From Acetobacteraceae bacterium (GTDB taxonomy: Bacteria > Pseudomonadota > Alphaproteobacteria > Acetobacterales > Acetobacteraceae), in NCBI GenBank assembly GCA_947371015.1, contig CANBNK010000045.1, positions 1-33,012 of the forward strand: a DNA stretch of 33,012 nucleotides. The letters run 5' to 3'. Under the pieces are notes generated by a model, which did not search any database, was not told the DNA's origin, and saw only the letters and a program-made list of their open reading frames with translations. Numbering within the stretch: position 1 is the stretch's first letter; each line of letters opens with the position of its first letter. The position numbers and the translations under genes were made by a program. Below, piece by piece: positions 1 through 7,833 of this stretch.

Positions 1-1
1 C

Positions 2-82
2 TGGTGCACCCGCGCGATCCGGCTGGAGGGCGGGCGGATCGTGGCGGACGGGCCGGTGGAGCAGGTGCTGGCCGGGATGTAG
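2..82 (+). CDS. C-terminal end of an ABC transporter ATP-binding protein (partial)
   Basis: Only the last 26 codons are present, ending at the TAG at 80-82. The readable tail contains CTRAIRLEGGRIVADGP followed by VEQVLAGM. This pattern, a cysteine-containing D-loop-distal strand then a 'G-G-R-I-V-A-D-G-P' turn, is typical of the end of ABC ATPase domains, particularly polysaccharide exporters of the KpsT/Wzt/TagH type. The location next to glycan genes fits an exporter for a surface polysaccharide. The Walker motifs lie outside the window, so the assignment rests on this tail and on context. It is convergent with the next gene, with 15 bp between the two stops. Confidence 0.6.
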   Translation, partial: WCTRAIRLEGGRIVADGPVEQVLAGM

Positions 83-97
83 CCGAGGGGCGAGGGG

Positions 98-1240
98 TCA
101 GCCTTTCGCCGCCTCGATGCCCGCCAGGCTGTCCAGCAGCCGCCGGGCCATGCCGCCCCAATCGCGCAAAGCCAGCCCGCTGGCGCTGGCGCCCGCGGCC
201 AGGCGGGTGCGGGTCGCGGGGTCTGCCAGGCGCGCCATGGCCTCGGCCAGGGCTGCGGGCGTGATCGCGGCGGCGACGGCACCATCCACGCCGTCCGCCA
301 CCTGCTCCGCCAGGCCGCCCACTGGGGTGACCACGGCGGGCACGCCCAGCGCATGCGCCAGCGCGACGACGCCGCTCTGGCTGGCCTCTCGGTACGGCAG
401 CACCACGGCGTCGGCGGCGGCGATCAGCGCGGGAATCTCGGCCTCGGCCAGCCAGCGGGCTTCTACGCGCACGCCGGGCAGGGCGGCCAGGCCGGGGGCC
501 AGCGCTTCCTGGTCGCCTTCACCAACCACCAGCAGCGTGGCGCCGGGGTAGCGTGCGTGCAGCAGCGGCCAGGCGTCGCGCAGCAGGTCCAGCCCCTTGT
601 AGGCGCGCAGCCGGCCGAACAGCAGGAAGCGCGGTGCCGTGCCGGCCGGCGGGCGGGGCGAGGCGGGCTGGTTCAGCAGCGCCGGCGGCAGGTGCGCGCC
701 CAGCGGCAGCCGATGCACCGGCAGGCCGGGCCGGCGCTGGTGCAGTGCGGCGGCCACCGCGTCCGACAGCGCGAAGGCGGCGCAGGCGGCGTCCAACTCC
801 GTGTTCAGGCGCCAGTCCCACAGCCAGCCGGGGTCGCCGGGGTGCGGCGCCGCGTCATGCACGAAGGGCACGTAGCGCAGGCCATCGCGGCGCAGCAGTG
901 GGGCGACCAAAGGGGTCCACAGGTGCGTCATCACTGAGACCACAATATCCGCCCGGAAGGCGCGCGCCTGGCGCCGCAGCCGCCAGGCCAGCCAGGGCAG
1001 CCGCAGGAAGCCCAGGACGAAGCCGGCGGCGGAGGCGTAGGTCGGCAGCGCCTCGGTCGGCAGGCCCAGCGCCTCGATCTCGGGGCGCAGTTCGGCCTGG
1101 GCGGAGATGGCCAGCGCCAGCTTCACGCCGGGCTGCCGGGCCAGCGCCTCCGCCAGGGCAAGCGTGAGCTGCCCACCGGCACCGCGCCGGCCCCAGTACC
1201 ATAGCAGTATGCGTCGTTCTGGCGGCGGCGTGGGCGGCAT
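98..1240 (-). CDS. Glycosyltransferase family 4-like protein (GT-B fold)
   Basis: This 380-residue protein probably transfers a sugar from a nucleotide donor to a growing surface glycan in the cytoplasm. The N-terminal half has a glycine-rich acceptor-domain start (WGRRGAGGQLTLALAEAL, about 17-34) and VPFVHDAAPHPGD near 124-136. The C-terminal half has the usual family 4 donor-site features: FLLFGRLRAYKGLDLL (about 205-220), LLVVGEGD (236-243) and PYREASQSGVVALAHALG (282-299), followed by VPAVVTPVGG. The reading frame is open upstream to 1426, but that extension is basic, proline-rich and unlike the family, so I place the start at the ATG at 1240; its ribosome-binding site is weak. The gene diverges from the CDP-sugar operon. 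The donor and acceptor sugars cannot be told from sequence. Confidence 0.82.
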   Translation of the reverse strand: MPPTPPPERRILLWYWGRRGAGGQLTLALAEALARQPGVKLALAISAQAELRPEIEALGLPTEALPTYASAAGFVLGFLRLPWLAWRLRRQARAFRADIVVSVMTHLWTPLVAPLLRRDGLRYVPFVHDAAPHPGDPGWLWDWRLNTELDAACAAFALSDAVAAALHQRRPGLPVHRLPLGAHLPPALLNQPASPRPPAGTAPRFLLFGRLRAYKGLDLLRDAWPLLHARYPGATLLVVGEGDQEALAPGLAALPGVRVEARWLAEAEIPALIAAADAVVLPYREASQSGVVALAHALGVPAVVTPVGGLAEQVADGVDGAVAAAITPAALAEAMARLADPATRTRLAAGASASGLALRDWGGMARRLLDSLAGIEAAKG

Positions 1241-1488
1241 GCGTCGGTCCGGGGTGGCCGTTGGTTGTAGGGCCTGGGCCGCGCGGGCGGTATCGCCGAA
1301 GTGGTGAACGGAGCTGGCAAACACCAGCCACGGCGCCCGTCGCCAGCGCGAGGCCGTTGGCGGGGAAGGGCTTGCGTGGTCGTGTTGCTGCCGGTAGGGC
1401 AGGGCCGCGCAGGGCACTCGGCGCACTTCCCGGCGCCCTCAGGCGCTTTCCGCCCTTGGCGCTGCCCGGGGCGTCCCTTGGAGGCAGC
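1241..1488. other. Divergent intergenic region, 248 bp
   Basis: This gap separates the leftward glycosyltransferase from the rightward rfbF-like operon and should hold promoters for both. I see no convincing -35/-10 pair and no strong inverted repeat. Both neighbouring reading frames stay open through part of it, but the translated extensions are low-complexity Arg/Pro/Ala and show no family similarity. Confidence 0.4.
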
Positions 1489-2259
1489 ATGACCAAGGCA
1501 GTGATCCTCGCCGGTGGCCTTGGCACCCGGCTGATGGAAGAAACCGAGGCCCGGCCGAAGCCGATGGTCGAGATCGGCGGCAAGCCGATCCTGTGGCACA
1601 TCATGAAGATCTACGCCGCCCATGGCATCACCGACTTCGTGATCTGCCTTGGCTACAAGGGCTATGTGATCAAGGAATACTTCTCGAACTACTTCCTTCA
1701 CATGGCGGACCTGGTGATCGACATGGCGGCGGGCCGCAGCACCGTGCTGAACGCCAAGGCCGAGGATTGGCGGGTGACGCTGATCGACACCGGGCTGGAG
1801 ACGATGACCGGCGGCCGGCTGAAGCGCATCCGCCCCTACCTGGAAGACGCGCCCTTCTGCCTGACCTATGGCGATGCGGTCAGCACGGTGGATATCGGCG
1901 CGACGCTGCGGTTCCACGCGGCGCATGGCAAGCTGGCGACGGTGACGGCGGTGCGCCCGCCGGCCCGCTTCGGCGCGCTGGACATGGATGGCGACGTGGT
2001 GCGCGGCTTCCAGGAGAAGCCCTCGGGCGACAACCAATGGATCAATGGCGGCTTCTTCGTGCTGTCGCCGGCGGCGCTGGATGGCATCGAGGGCGATGAG
2101 ACGGTGTGGGAACAGGCGCCGATGCAGCGCCTGGCCAGCGCCGGCGAGCTGCGCGCGCATGCGCATGACGGCTTCTGGCAGCCGATGGATACGCTGCGGG
2201 AAAAGCGGGTGCTGGAGGAGTTGTGGGCCCGGGGGAAGGCGCCGTGGCAGGTCTGGTAA
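1489..2259 (+). CDS. rfbF: Glucose-1-phosphate cytidylyltransferase
   Basis: The enzyme makes CDP-glucose from CTP and glucose-1-phosphate, the first committed step to CDP-linked deoxysugars. At 256 residues it matches the usual length of RfbF/DdhA. The nucleotidyltransferase signature GGLGTR is at 9-14, followed by KPMVEIGGKPILWHIMK (about 24-40). CLGYKGYVIKEYF and GDAVSTVDI also fit RfbF closely, as does the C-terminal DGFWQPMDTLREK. The ATG at 1489 follows a GGAG Shine-Dalgarno about five bases away; the frame is open upstream but without similarity. The stop overlaps the start chosen for the next gene, so this is the first gene of a five-gene operon. No ddhC-type dehydrase follows, which sets the pathway apart from 3,6-dideoxyhexose synthesis. 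Confidence 0.95.
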   Translation: MTKAVILAGGLGTRLMEETEARPKPMVEIGGKPILWHIMKIYAAHGITDFVICLGYKGYVIKEYFSNYFLHMADLVIDMAAGRSTVLNAKAEDWRVTLIDTGLETMTGGRLKRIRPYLEDAPFCLTYGDAVSTVDIGATLRFHAAHGKLATVTAVRPPARFGALDMDGDVVRGFQEKPSGDNQWINGGFFVLSPAALDGIEGDETVWEQAPMQRLASAGELRAHAHDGFWQPMDTLREKRVLEELWARGKAPWQVW

Positions 2260-3323
2260 GCCCCGACCCGGGCTTCTGGCGCGGCCGCCGGGTGTTCCTG
2301 ACCGGGCAGACCGGCTTCAAGGGCGCCTGGCTGGCGCTGTGGCTGGAAAGCCTGGGCGCCGAGGTGCGCGGCTTCGCGCTGCCGGCGGAACCGGGCAGCC
2401 TGGCGCTGGCGGCGGGCCCGGCGGGTGAGAGCCTGCACGGCGACATTCGCGAGCCCGCGGCGCTGGAGGCGGCGTTGCTGCCGTTCCGGCCGGAGGTGGT
2501 GCTGCATCTGGCGGCGCAGGCGCTGGTGCGGCGCAGCTACCGCGAACCGGTCGAGACCTTCGCCACCAACGTGATGGGCAGCATCCACCTGCTGGAAGCG
2601 GTGCGGCGCTGCCCTTCGGTGCGGGCGGTGGTGATGGTGACCACCGACAAATGCTACGAGAACCGGGAAAGGCCTGAGCCCTACCGCGAGGACGAGAAGC
2701 TGGGCGGGCACGACCCCTACAGCGCCAGCAAGGCGGCGATGGAAATCGCGGTGGCGGCCTGGCGCGCCAGCTTTTTGGCCACGGGCGGGGCCGCGGTGGC
2801 GACCGCCCGGGCCGGGAACGTGATCGGCGGTGGCGACTGGGCCGAGGACCGGCTGCTGCCGGACTGTATCCGCGCGCTCTCGGCCGGACGCAGCATCGAG
2901 GTGCGCAACCCCGCGGCGACGCGGCCCTGGCAGCATGTGCTGGAACCGCTGGCCGGCTACCTGGTGCTGGCCGAGGCGCTGTGGCGCGACGGCGCCGGCA
3001 TGGCCGAGGCGTGGAATTTCGGCCCGGCAATGCAGGACGTACAGCCGGTGGGAGAGGTCGTGACCAACGTGGTTCGGCTATGGGGCGAAGGCGCTGCCTG
3101 GCATGTGGCGGCAGCGCCCGGCGCGGTGCATGAAGCCGGGCTGCTGGCGGTGGATGCGGCCAAGGCTGGGGCGCGGCTGGGTTGGTATCCGCGCCTGCCG
3201 CTGGCGCAGGCGCTGGCCTGGACCGTGGCGTGGTATCGGCAGCAGGCCGGCGGCGTCGCGCCGCGGGCGCAGATGCTGGCGGACATTGCGCGTTATGCCG
3301 CGCTGGGAAAGGCGTATCCGTGA
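2244..3323 (+). CDS. rfbG: CDP-glucose 4,6-dehydratase
   Basis: This NAD-dependent extended SDR converts CDP-glucose to CDP-4-keto-6-deoxyglucose. The dinucleotide-binding motif TGQTGFKG is at about 20-27, in the FLTGQTGFKGAWLALWLE context typical of RfbG/DdhB. The catalytic pair Y159 and K163 lies in DPYSASKAAMEI, and MVTTDKCYEN is the usual region with the catalytic Thr-Asp-Lys. I chose the GTG at 2244, which has a GGGGGAAGG purine run just upstream; a GTG at 2223 is the alternative and would add seven residues. With 359 residues the length is normal. The gene overlaps the end of rfbF by 16 bases, and its stop overlaps the next start (TGATG), which indicates translational coupling. Confidence 0.94.
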   Translation: MAGLVSPDPGFWRGRRVFLTGQTGFKGAWLALWLESLGAEVRGFALPAEPGSLALAAGPAGESLHGDIREPAALEAALLPFRPEVVLHLAAQALVRRSYREPVETFATNVMGSIHLLEAVRRCPSVRAVVMVTTDKCYENRERPEPYREDEKLGGHDPYSASKAAMEIAVAAWRASFLATGGAAVATARAGNVIGGGDWAEDRLLPDCIRALSAGRSIEVRNPAATRPWQHVLEPLAGYLVLAEALWRDGAGMAEAWNFGPAMQDVQPVGEVVTNVVRLWGEGAAWHVAAAPGAVHEAGLLAVDAAKAGARLGWYPRLPLAQALAWTVAWYRQQAGGVAPRAQMLADIARYAALGKAYP

Positions 3324-4543
3324 TGCAATGCCGCTTCTGTGCCGCCCCGGTCACGCAGAGCTTCGCCGACCTTGGCATGTCGCCGTTGTCCAACGCCTTC
3401 GTGCCGCCGGAGCGTGCCGGGGCGATGGAGCCGTTCTATCCGCTGCACGCCTGGGTCTGCGACGATTGCCACCTGGTGCAGTTGGAAGCCTTCGAGACGC
3501 CGGAACAGATCTTCGGCGACTATCTCTACTTCTCCTCCTACGCCGAAAGCTGGCTGCGCCATGCGGAGGCCTATGCCGCCGAGATGGTGGCACGCTTCGG
3601 CCTGGGCGCCGCTAGTCAGGTGGTAGAGGTGGCCAGCAATGACGGCTACCTGCTGCAATACTTCCAGGCCCAGGGCGTGCAGGTGCTCGGCGTGGAGCCG
3701 GCTGCCAACGTCGCCGCGGTGGCGCGGGAAAAGGGCATCCCGACCGAGGTCGCCTTCTTCGGCGTGGCGACCGCGCAGCGCCTGAAGGCGGCCGGGGTGG
3801 CGCCGCAGTTGATGGCGGCGAACAACGTGCTGGCGCATGTGCCGGACCTGAACGACTTCGTCGGGGGCTTCGCCGTGCTGCTGGCGCCCGGCGGCGTGCT
3901 GACGGTGGAGTTTCCGCACCTGCTGCGGCTGATGCAGCAGAACCAGTTTGACACGATCTACCATGAGCATTTTTCCTACTTCTCCTTGCTGACGGTGCAG
4001 CGGATTTTTGCCGCGCATGGGTTGCGGGTATTCGACGTGCAACAACTGCCGACGCATGGCGGCTCGCTGCGGGTCTTCGTCATCCAGGCTGGCGCCGCGC
4101 ATGCGGAAACGCCGGCGGTGGCGGCGCTGCTGGCCGAGGAACACGCCGCCGGGCTGGCCGGCCGCGCCGCCTATGCCGCTTTCGCCGAACAGGTGGTGGA
4201 TACCAAGGCGGCGCTGATGGCCTTCTGCGTCGAGGCCCGTCGCGCGGGAAAAACCATTGTGGGCTATGGCGCGCCGGCAAAGGGCAATACGCTGCTGAAT
4301 TACTGCGGCATCGGGCCGGAGTTCATCGGCTTCACGGTGGATCGCAGCCCGCACAAGCAGGGGCTGCTGCTGCCGGGCACGCGCATTCCCATCCGCGCGC
4401 CGGAAGCGCTGCTGGCGGAGCGGCCGGACTACGTGCTGATTCTGCCGTGGAACCTGCGCGACGAGATCACCGCGCAGATGGCGGCGGTGCGGGACTGGGG
4501 TGGGCGCTTCGTGGTGCCGATCCCGACCGTGCAGGTGTTCTGA
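3323..4543 (+). CDS. Sugar C-methyltransferase (TylCIII/TcaB9-like, SAM-dependent)
   Basis: This 406-residue protein has the three-part layout of nucleotide-sugar C-methyltransferases. A zinc-binding N-terminus shows C3/C6 and C46/C49 (CRFC, CDDC). A SAM-binding core has VVEVASNDGYLLQYF at about 100-114. The C-terminal domain has the family hallmark GYGAPAKGNTLLNYCGIG. The segment YHEHFSYFS (213-221) matches the Tyr/Glu/His catalytic cluster described for the 3-C-methyltransferase TcaB9, and NNVLAHV supplies the other conserved histidine. The substrate is expected to be a 4-keto-6-deoxyhexose, methylated at C3 through an enolate, here probably CDP-linked because of the neighbours. The ATG at 3323 overlaps the preceding stop; a GTG one codon earlier is possible. 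Confidence 0.9.
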   Translation: MQCRFCAAPVTQSFADLGMSPLSNAFVPPERAGAMEPFYPLHAWVCDDCHLVQLEAFETPEQIFGDYLYFSSYAESWLRHAEAYAAEMVARFGLGAASQVVEVASNDGYLLQYFQAQGVQVLGVEPAANVAAVAREKGIPTEVAFFGVATAQRLKAAGVAPQLMAANNVLAHVPDLNDFVGGFAVLLAPGGVLTVEFPHLLRLMQQNQFDTIYHEHFSYFSLLTVQRIFAAHGLRVFDVQQLPTHGGSLRVFVIQAGAAHAETPAVAALLAEEHAAGLAGRAAYAAFAEQVVDTKAALMAFCVEARRAGKTIVGYGAPAKGNTLLNYCGIGPEFIGFTVDRSPHKQGLLLPGTRIPIRAPEALLAERPDYVLILPWNLRDEITAQMAAVRDWGGRFVVPIPTVQVF

Positions 4544-5076
4544 TGCGCTTCACCGCCACGCCACTGGCCGGGCTGGTGGTGGTGGAGATCGCACCGCTGG
4601 CCGATGACCGCGGGCACTTCGCCCGCAGCTTCTGCACTGAGGAATTCGCCGCCGCCGGGCTGCCCGCCGCCTTCCCGCAATGCAACCTGAGCTTCAACCG
4701 GCGGCGCGGGACGCTGCGCGGGCTGCACTGGCAGGCCGAGCCGCACCCGGAAGGCAAGCTGGTGCGCTGCTCGCGCGGCGCGGTGTTCGACGTGGCAGTG
4801 GATGTGCGGCCCGCCAGCGCCACCTTCCGGCAATGGTTTGGGCTGGAGCTAACCGCCGGCAATGCCCGCGCGCTGTATATTCCGCCGGGTTTCGCGCATG
4901 GCTTCCAGGCGCTGGAGGATGCCAGCGAGGTCTTCTACATGATGACCGAGACCTATCACCCCGCCCTGGCGCGCGGCGCGGCGTGGGACGACCCGGGCTT
5001 CGGCATCGCCTGGCCGCTGGCGGCGCCGATCATGTCCGACCGCGACCGCGCCTTGCCGCGCTTCACCGCGCCATGA
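4543..5076 (+). CDS. dTDP-4-dehydrorhamnose 3,5-epimerase family protein (RmlC-like)
   Basis: This is a 177-residue cupin of the RmlC family, which epimerises 4-keto-6-deoxyhexoses at C3 and/or C5. Conserved features are DDRGHFARSF (21-30), GTLRGLHWQ (56-64) with the catalytic base H62, YIPPGFAHGF (112-121) and the acid Y132 in EVFYMMTETYHP. Since the upstream enzymes make a CDP-sugar, the substrate is probably the CDP-linked 3-C-methyl-4-ketosugar rather than a dTDP-sugar; if only C5 is inverted it would give an L-configured product. The start at 4543 overlaps the methyltransferase stop (TGATG), and its own stop overlaps the next start (ATGA). The family is clear; the substrate is inferred. 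Confidence 0.9.
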   Translation: MRFTATPLAGLVVVEIAPLADDRGHFARSFCTEEFAAAGLPAAFPQCNLSFNRRRGTLRGLHWQAEPHPEGKLVRCSRGAVFDVAVDVRPASATFRQWFGLELTAGNARALYIPPGFAHGFQALEDASEVFYMMTETYHPALARGAAWDDPGFGIAWPLAAPIMSDRDRALPRFTAP

Positions 5077-5936
5077 CCGGGCGCGTGCTGGTGACCGGCG
5101 GCGGCGGCTTCATCGGCCGCCATGCCGTGCCGTTGCTGCGCACGCGCGGCTTTGAGGTCCATGCCCCCACCCATGCCGAGGCCGACCTGCTGGCGCCCGG
5201 CGTGGCGGCGGCGCTGGTGGCGCGGCTGCGGCCGACGCATCTGCTGCACCTGGCCTGGAATGCCACGCCCGGACGGTTCTGGACCGCGCCGGACAACCTG
5301 GACTGGGTGGCGGCCAGCCTGGCGCTGCATCGGGCCTTCGTCGCGGCGGGCGGGCGGCGGGCGGTCTTCGCCGGCACCTGTGCGGAATACGACTGGTCCG
5401 GCCCGCTGCTGGATGAGGGCACCACGCCCTGCACCCCCGCCACGCTGTACGGCACCGCCAAGGACGCGCTGCGCCGGCTGGTGCAGGCCTCGCCGGAGGG
5501 CGTTTCGCTGGCCTGGGGTCGCGTGTTCTTCCTGTATGGCCCGCAGGAGGCGCCCGGCCGCCTGGTGCCGGACGTGGTCAGCGCGCTGCTGGCCGGGCAG
5601 GAGGCGCGCTGCGGCAGCGGGCTGGTGCAGCGGGACTTCATGCATGTGGCGGATGTCGCCGGCGCGCTGGTGGCGCTGGTGGAAAGCGATGTCACCGGGC
5701 CGGTCAACATCGCCTCGGGCGACTGCGTGCCGCTGCGGCAGGTGATCGACGAGGTGGCGCGGCAGATTGGCCGGCCGGAGCTGCTGCGCTATGGCGCCCG
5801 ACCCAGCCCGGCTGGGGAGCCGGCGCGGCTGGCGGCCGCAACGCGGCGGCTGCGGGAGCAGGTTGGCTTCACCCCGCGCTTCGGGCTGGCGGAAGGGCTG
5901 GCGGAGACCATCGCCTGGTGGCGCGGGCAGGGCTGA
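5073..5936 (+). CDS. NAD(P)-dependent sugar epimerase/4-ketoreductase (extended SDR)
   Basis: This is a 287-residue Rossmann protein with TGGGGFIG at 8-15, a catalytic YGTAK (Y126, K130) and a candidate hydroxyl residue T102 in FAGTCAEYDW. The substrate-side motif LVQRDFMHVADVAGALVAL and the NIASGD turn are typical of NAD-dependent epimerase/dehydratase family members. As the last gene of the operon, the likely role is reduction of the C4 ketone of the methylated, epimerised intermediate to give the final CDP-sugar. It starts four bases before the end of the RmlC-like gene (ATGA). After its stop there is a long gap, so the operon probably ends here. Stereochemistry at C4 cannot be predicted. 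Confidence 0.85.
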   Translation: MTGRVLVTGGGGFIGRHAVPLLRTRGFEVHAPTHAEADLLAPGVAAALVARLRPTHLLHLAWNATPGRFWTAPDNLDWVAASLALHRAFVAAGGRRAVFAGTCAEYDWSGPLLDEGTTPCTPATLYGTAKDALRRLVQASPEGVSLAWGRVFFLYGPQEAPGRLVPDVVSALLAGQEARCGSGLVQRDFMHVADVAGALVALVESDVTGPVNIASGDCVPLRQVIDEVARQIGRPELLRYGARPSPAGEPARLAAATRRLREQVGFTPRFGLAEGLAETIAWWRGQG

Positions 5937-6308
5937 GGTGCGCCGGGCCAGCCGCCTGACCCCGGCTTCCGCGGGTGCTGCCGGGCGCCACCGCATCGAT
6001 GATCCGCCGGGCGATGAACTTCGTGCGGGGCAGCGGGGTTTCGGGGTGGAACAGGATGACGCAGCCCCGATGCAGGCCACCACTCCGAACGGCCAGCGGC
6101 GCCAGGGGCGCGGAGCGGCGGCCACCCAGTTGCCATCTTGTGCCGCTTGCTTTGTCCTTTGCCTACCGTGTACCGATAATGGGTTAGATGCACCACAGCC
6201 TCCGCCCATGGCGCGGGGCCGCCCGGGGTTTTGCCAGGGGGATGGCAAGGCCCGGCCTGCACGGGTGGCATGCCTGGACATGTGCTGGGACCGACGGAGC
6301 CAATGGGG
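5937..6308. other. 372-bp intergenic region with a possible coding relic
   Basis: No intact gene is supported here. The right part carries the promoter described at 6152-6180. On the minus strand, a frame open below a TAG at 6164-6166 reads VILFHPETPLPRTKFIARR then IIDAVAPG at about 5979-6059, with nearly all codons ending in G or C. It has no start codon and continues into the antisense of the SDR gene. It may be a decayed gene end, or chance in GC-rich DNA. I do not recognise the peptide. Confidence 0.35.
6152..6180 (+). promoter_or_regulatory. Sigma70-like promoter upstream of the lytic transglycosylase
   Basis: TTGTCC (6152-6157) and GATAAT (6175-6180) are separated by exactly 17 bases, inside a patch noticeably richer in A/T than its surroundings. 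The -10 matches the consensus at five of six positions and the -35 at four. Transcription would begin near 6187, leaving a leader of about 120 bases. Confidence 0.45.
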
Positions 6309-7745
6309 ATGAGCATGTCAATCCGGGGCGATGCGACCGAGGCGATGGGCACTGGGGGTGCCTGGCGCCTGGGTATGGCGCAGCGCCACCTGGCCAGGCC
6401 GGCGATGGCGCTGGCCGTGCTGGGGCTGCTGGCCGCCTGTGGCGGGCCGCAGGCCACCACCAGCACCACGGCGCGCGCGCGCCACTCTACCCAGGCCCGC
6501 AGCTACGACCCGCCGGGGCCGCCTTCGGACCCCTGGGGCCCCTACGTGACCGAGGCCAGCCGCCGCTTCGACATTCCGGAGCGTTGGGTGCGCGAGGTGA
6601 TGCGCCAGGAATCCGGCGGCCGCACCAGCGCCACCAGCCCGGTTGGCGCCATGGGCCTGATGCAGCTGATGCCCGGCACCTATGCCGAGTTGCGCGGCCG
6701 CTACGGCCTGGGCGATGACCCCTACCACCCCTACGACAACCTGATGGCTGGCACCGCCTACCTGCGGGAAATGTATGACTTGTACGGCACCCCGGCCTTC
6801 CTGGCGGCCTATAATGCGGGGCCGCGCCGGCTTGAAGACTACCTGTTCAACAGCCGCGGCCTGCCCGCCGAAACGCGCAACTACGTCGCCCGGATCGGCC
6901 CGCGGATCGACGGCCACCACCCCAACCGCCGCGTGGCGCAGGAAATCGCCCTGGCGGCGGAGCTGCCGTACAACATCCCGCCCGGGGCGCGCCGGATGGA
7001 CCGGACCATGATCGCCCAGCTGCGCGAGCAGCGGCAGGCGGTGCAGCCGGGCATCCAGCAGGGCTACCAGCCGGTCAACGTCGTGTCGCGGATGGAGCCG
7101 ATTCCGGACGGCAGCACGCCGGAAGGCGCGGCGCGCCTGGCCGAAGGCCGTGGCTACAACGCCGAGCCGACGCCGCGGCCGTATCAGCTTGCCGCCAACG
7201 GCGGCTATGCCGGTGGCGTGGTCAGCATGGCGCCGATCCCGGATGGCAGCACCTACGCCGCCGACGAACGCCTGCCGACGCCGCCCGCCTTCCAGGAAGC
7301 GCCGGCTGCCATGGCGGCGCCGTCGCTGGTGGCGCCGGCCCGCCTGACCAGCTTCACCCCCTCGGCGCAGGCCGGCGTGCTGGTGGCACCGGCGCATGCC
7401 GAGCGCGGTCCGGTGCGGGCCGCCAGCATCTTCGGCGTCTCCGGCGCGCATGCCGCCACCGTGCCCCAGGGCGCACGCGTTGCGGCTGCCAGCAGTGGCG
7501 GCGGCGCCGGCTGGTCGGTGCAGGTGGGCGCCTTCGCGTCCGAGAACCTGGCGCGCACCGCCGCGGCCCAGGCCAAGGACACCGTGGCCGCCATGGGCAG
7601 CCGCGCGGTGGTACAGGGCGTGCCGCAGGGCCGCACCATGCTGTATCGGGCCCGCGTCATCGGGCTTTCGCAGTCCGCGGCGCAGGGCGCCTGCGAACGG
7701 CTTAAGATCAGGGGCGCCTGCAACGTGGTGGCCCCAGGGGCTTAA
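6309..7745 (+). CDS. Lipoprotein lytic transglycosylase with C-terminal SPOR domain
   Basis: The protein should cleave peptidoglycan glycan strands in the periplasm, anchored by lipid. It has a hydrophobic signal segment ending in a lipobox LLAAC (Cys about residue 44). The SLT/goose-lysozyme-like domain carries the catalytic glutamate in MRQESGG (about E101), then GAMGLMQLMPGTY and FLAAYNAGP (about 164-172). A Pro/Ala-rich linker contains two copies of a PIPDGST element. The last 75 residues (GWSVQVGAFAS...) are a SPOR domain, which binds denuded glycan at division sites. I used the ATG at 6309, about nine bases after GGAG; the ATG at 6375 would leave a shorter, more conventional 22-residue signal peptide and is a fair alternative. 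RlpA-like proteins share the SPOR tail but not the SLT domain. Confidence 0.88.
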   Translation: MSMSIRGDATEAMGTGGAWRLGMAQRHLARPAMALAVLGLLAACGGPQATTSTTARARHSTQARSYDPPGPPSDPWGPYVTEASRRFDIPERWVREVMRQESGGRTSATSPVGAMGLMQLMPGTYAELRGRYGLGDDPYHPYDNLMAGTAYLREMYDLYGTPAFLAAYNAGPRRLEDYLFNSRGLPAETRNYVARIGPRIDGHHPNRRVAQEIALAAELPYNIPPGARRMDRTMIAQLREQRQAVQPGIQQGYQPVNVVSRMEPIPDGSTPEGAARLAEGRGYNAEPTPRPYQLAANGGYAGGVVSMAPIPDGSTYAADERLPTPPAFQEAPAAMAAPSLVAPARLTSFTPSAQAGVLVAPAHAERGPVRAASIFGVSGAHAATVPQGARVAAASSGGGAGWSVQVGAFASENLARTAAAQAKDTVAAMGSRAVVQGVPQGRTMLYRARVIGLSQSAAQGACERLKIRGACNVVAPGA

Positions 7746-7778
7746 GGGTTGGCGTAGGAGCGAGCCTGTTCGCCCGCC

Positions 7779-7806
7779 CTTGCCGGGTCTGCGCTGACCC
7801 GGCAGG
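7779..7806 (+). terminator. Strong hairpin after the transglycosylase gene, without T-tract
   Basis: TGCCGGGTC (7781-7789) and GACCCGGCA (7796-7804) form a perfect 9-bp stem with a six-base loop, extended by a wobble and a G-C pair. It lies 33 bases past the stop codon and 28 bases before the next ATG. There is no T-run, so it may terminate weakly, act with Rho or protect the mRNA end. Confidence 0.45.
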
Positions 7807-7833
7807 CTGTCTCCCAATCGAGGAGACACCGCC

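Noticed and set aside
1241-1426. N-terminal extension of the first glycosyltransferase to the ATG at 1426
   Set aside because: The added residues are Arg/Pro/Ala-rich with no similarity to the family, and they would fill most of the divergent promoter gap.
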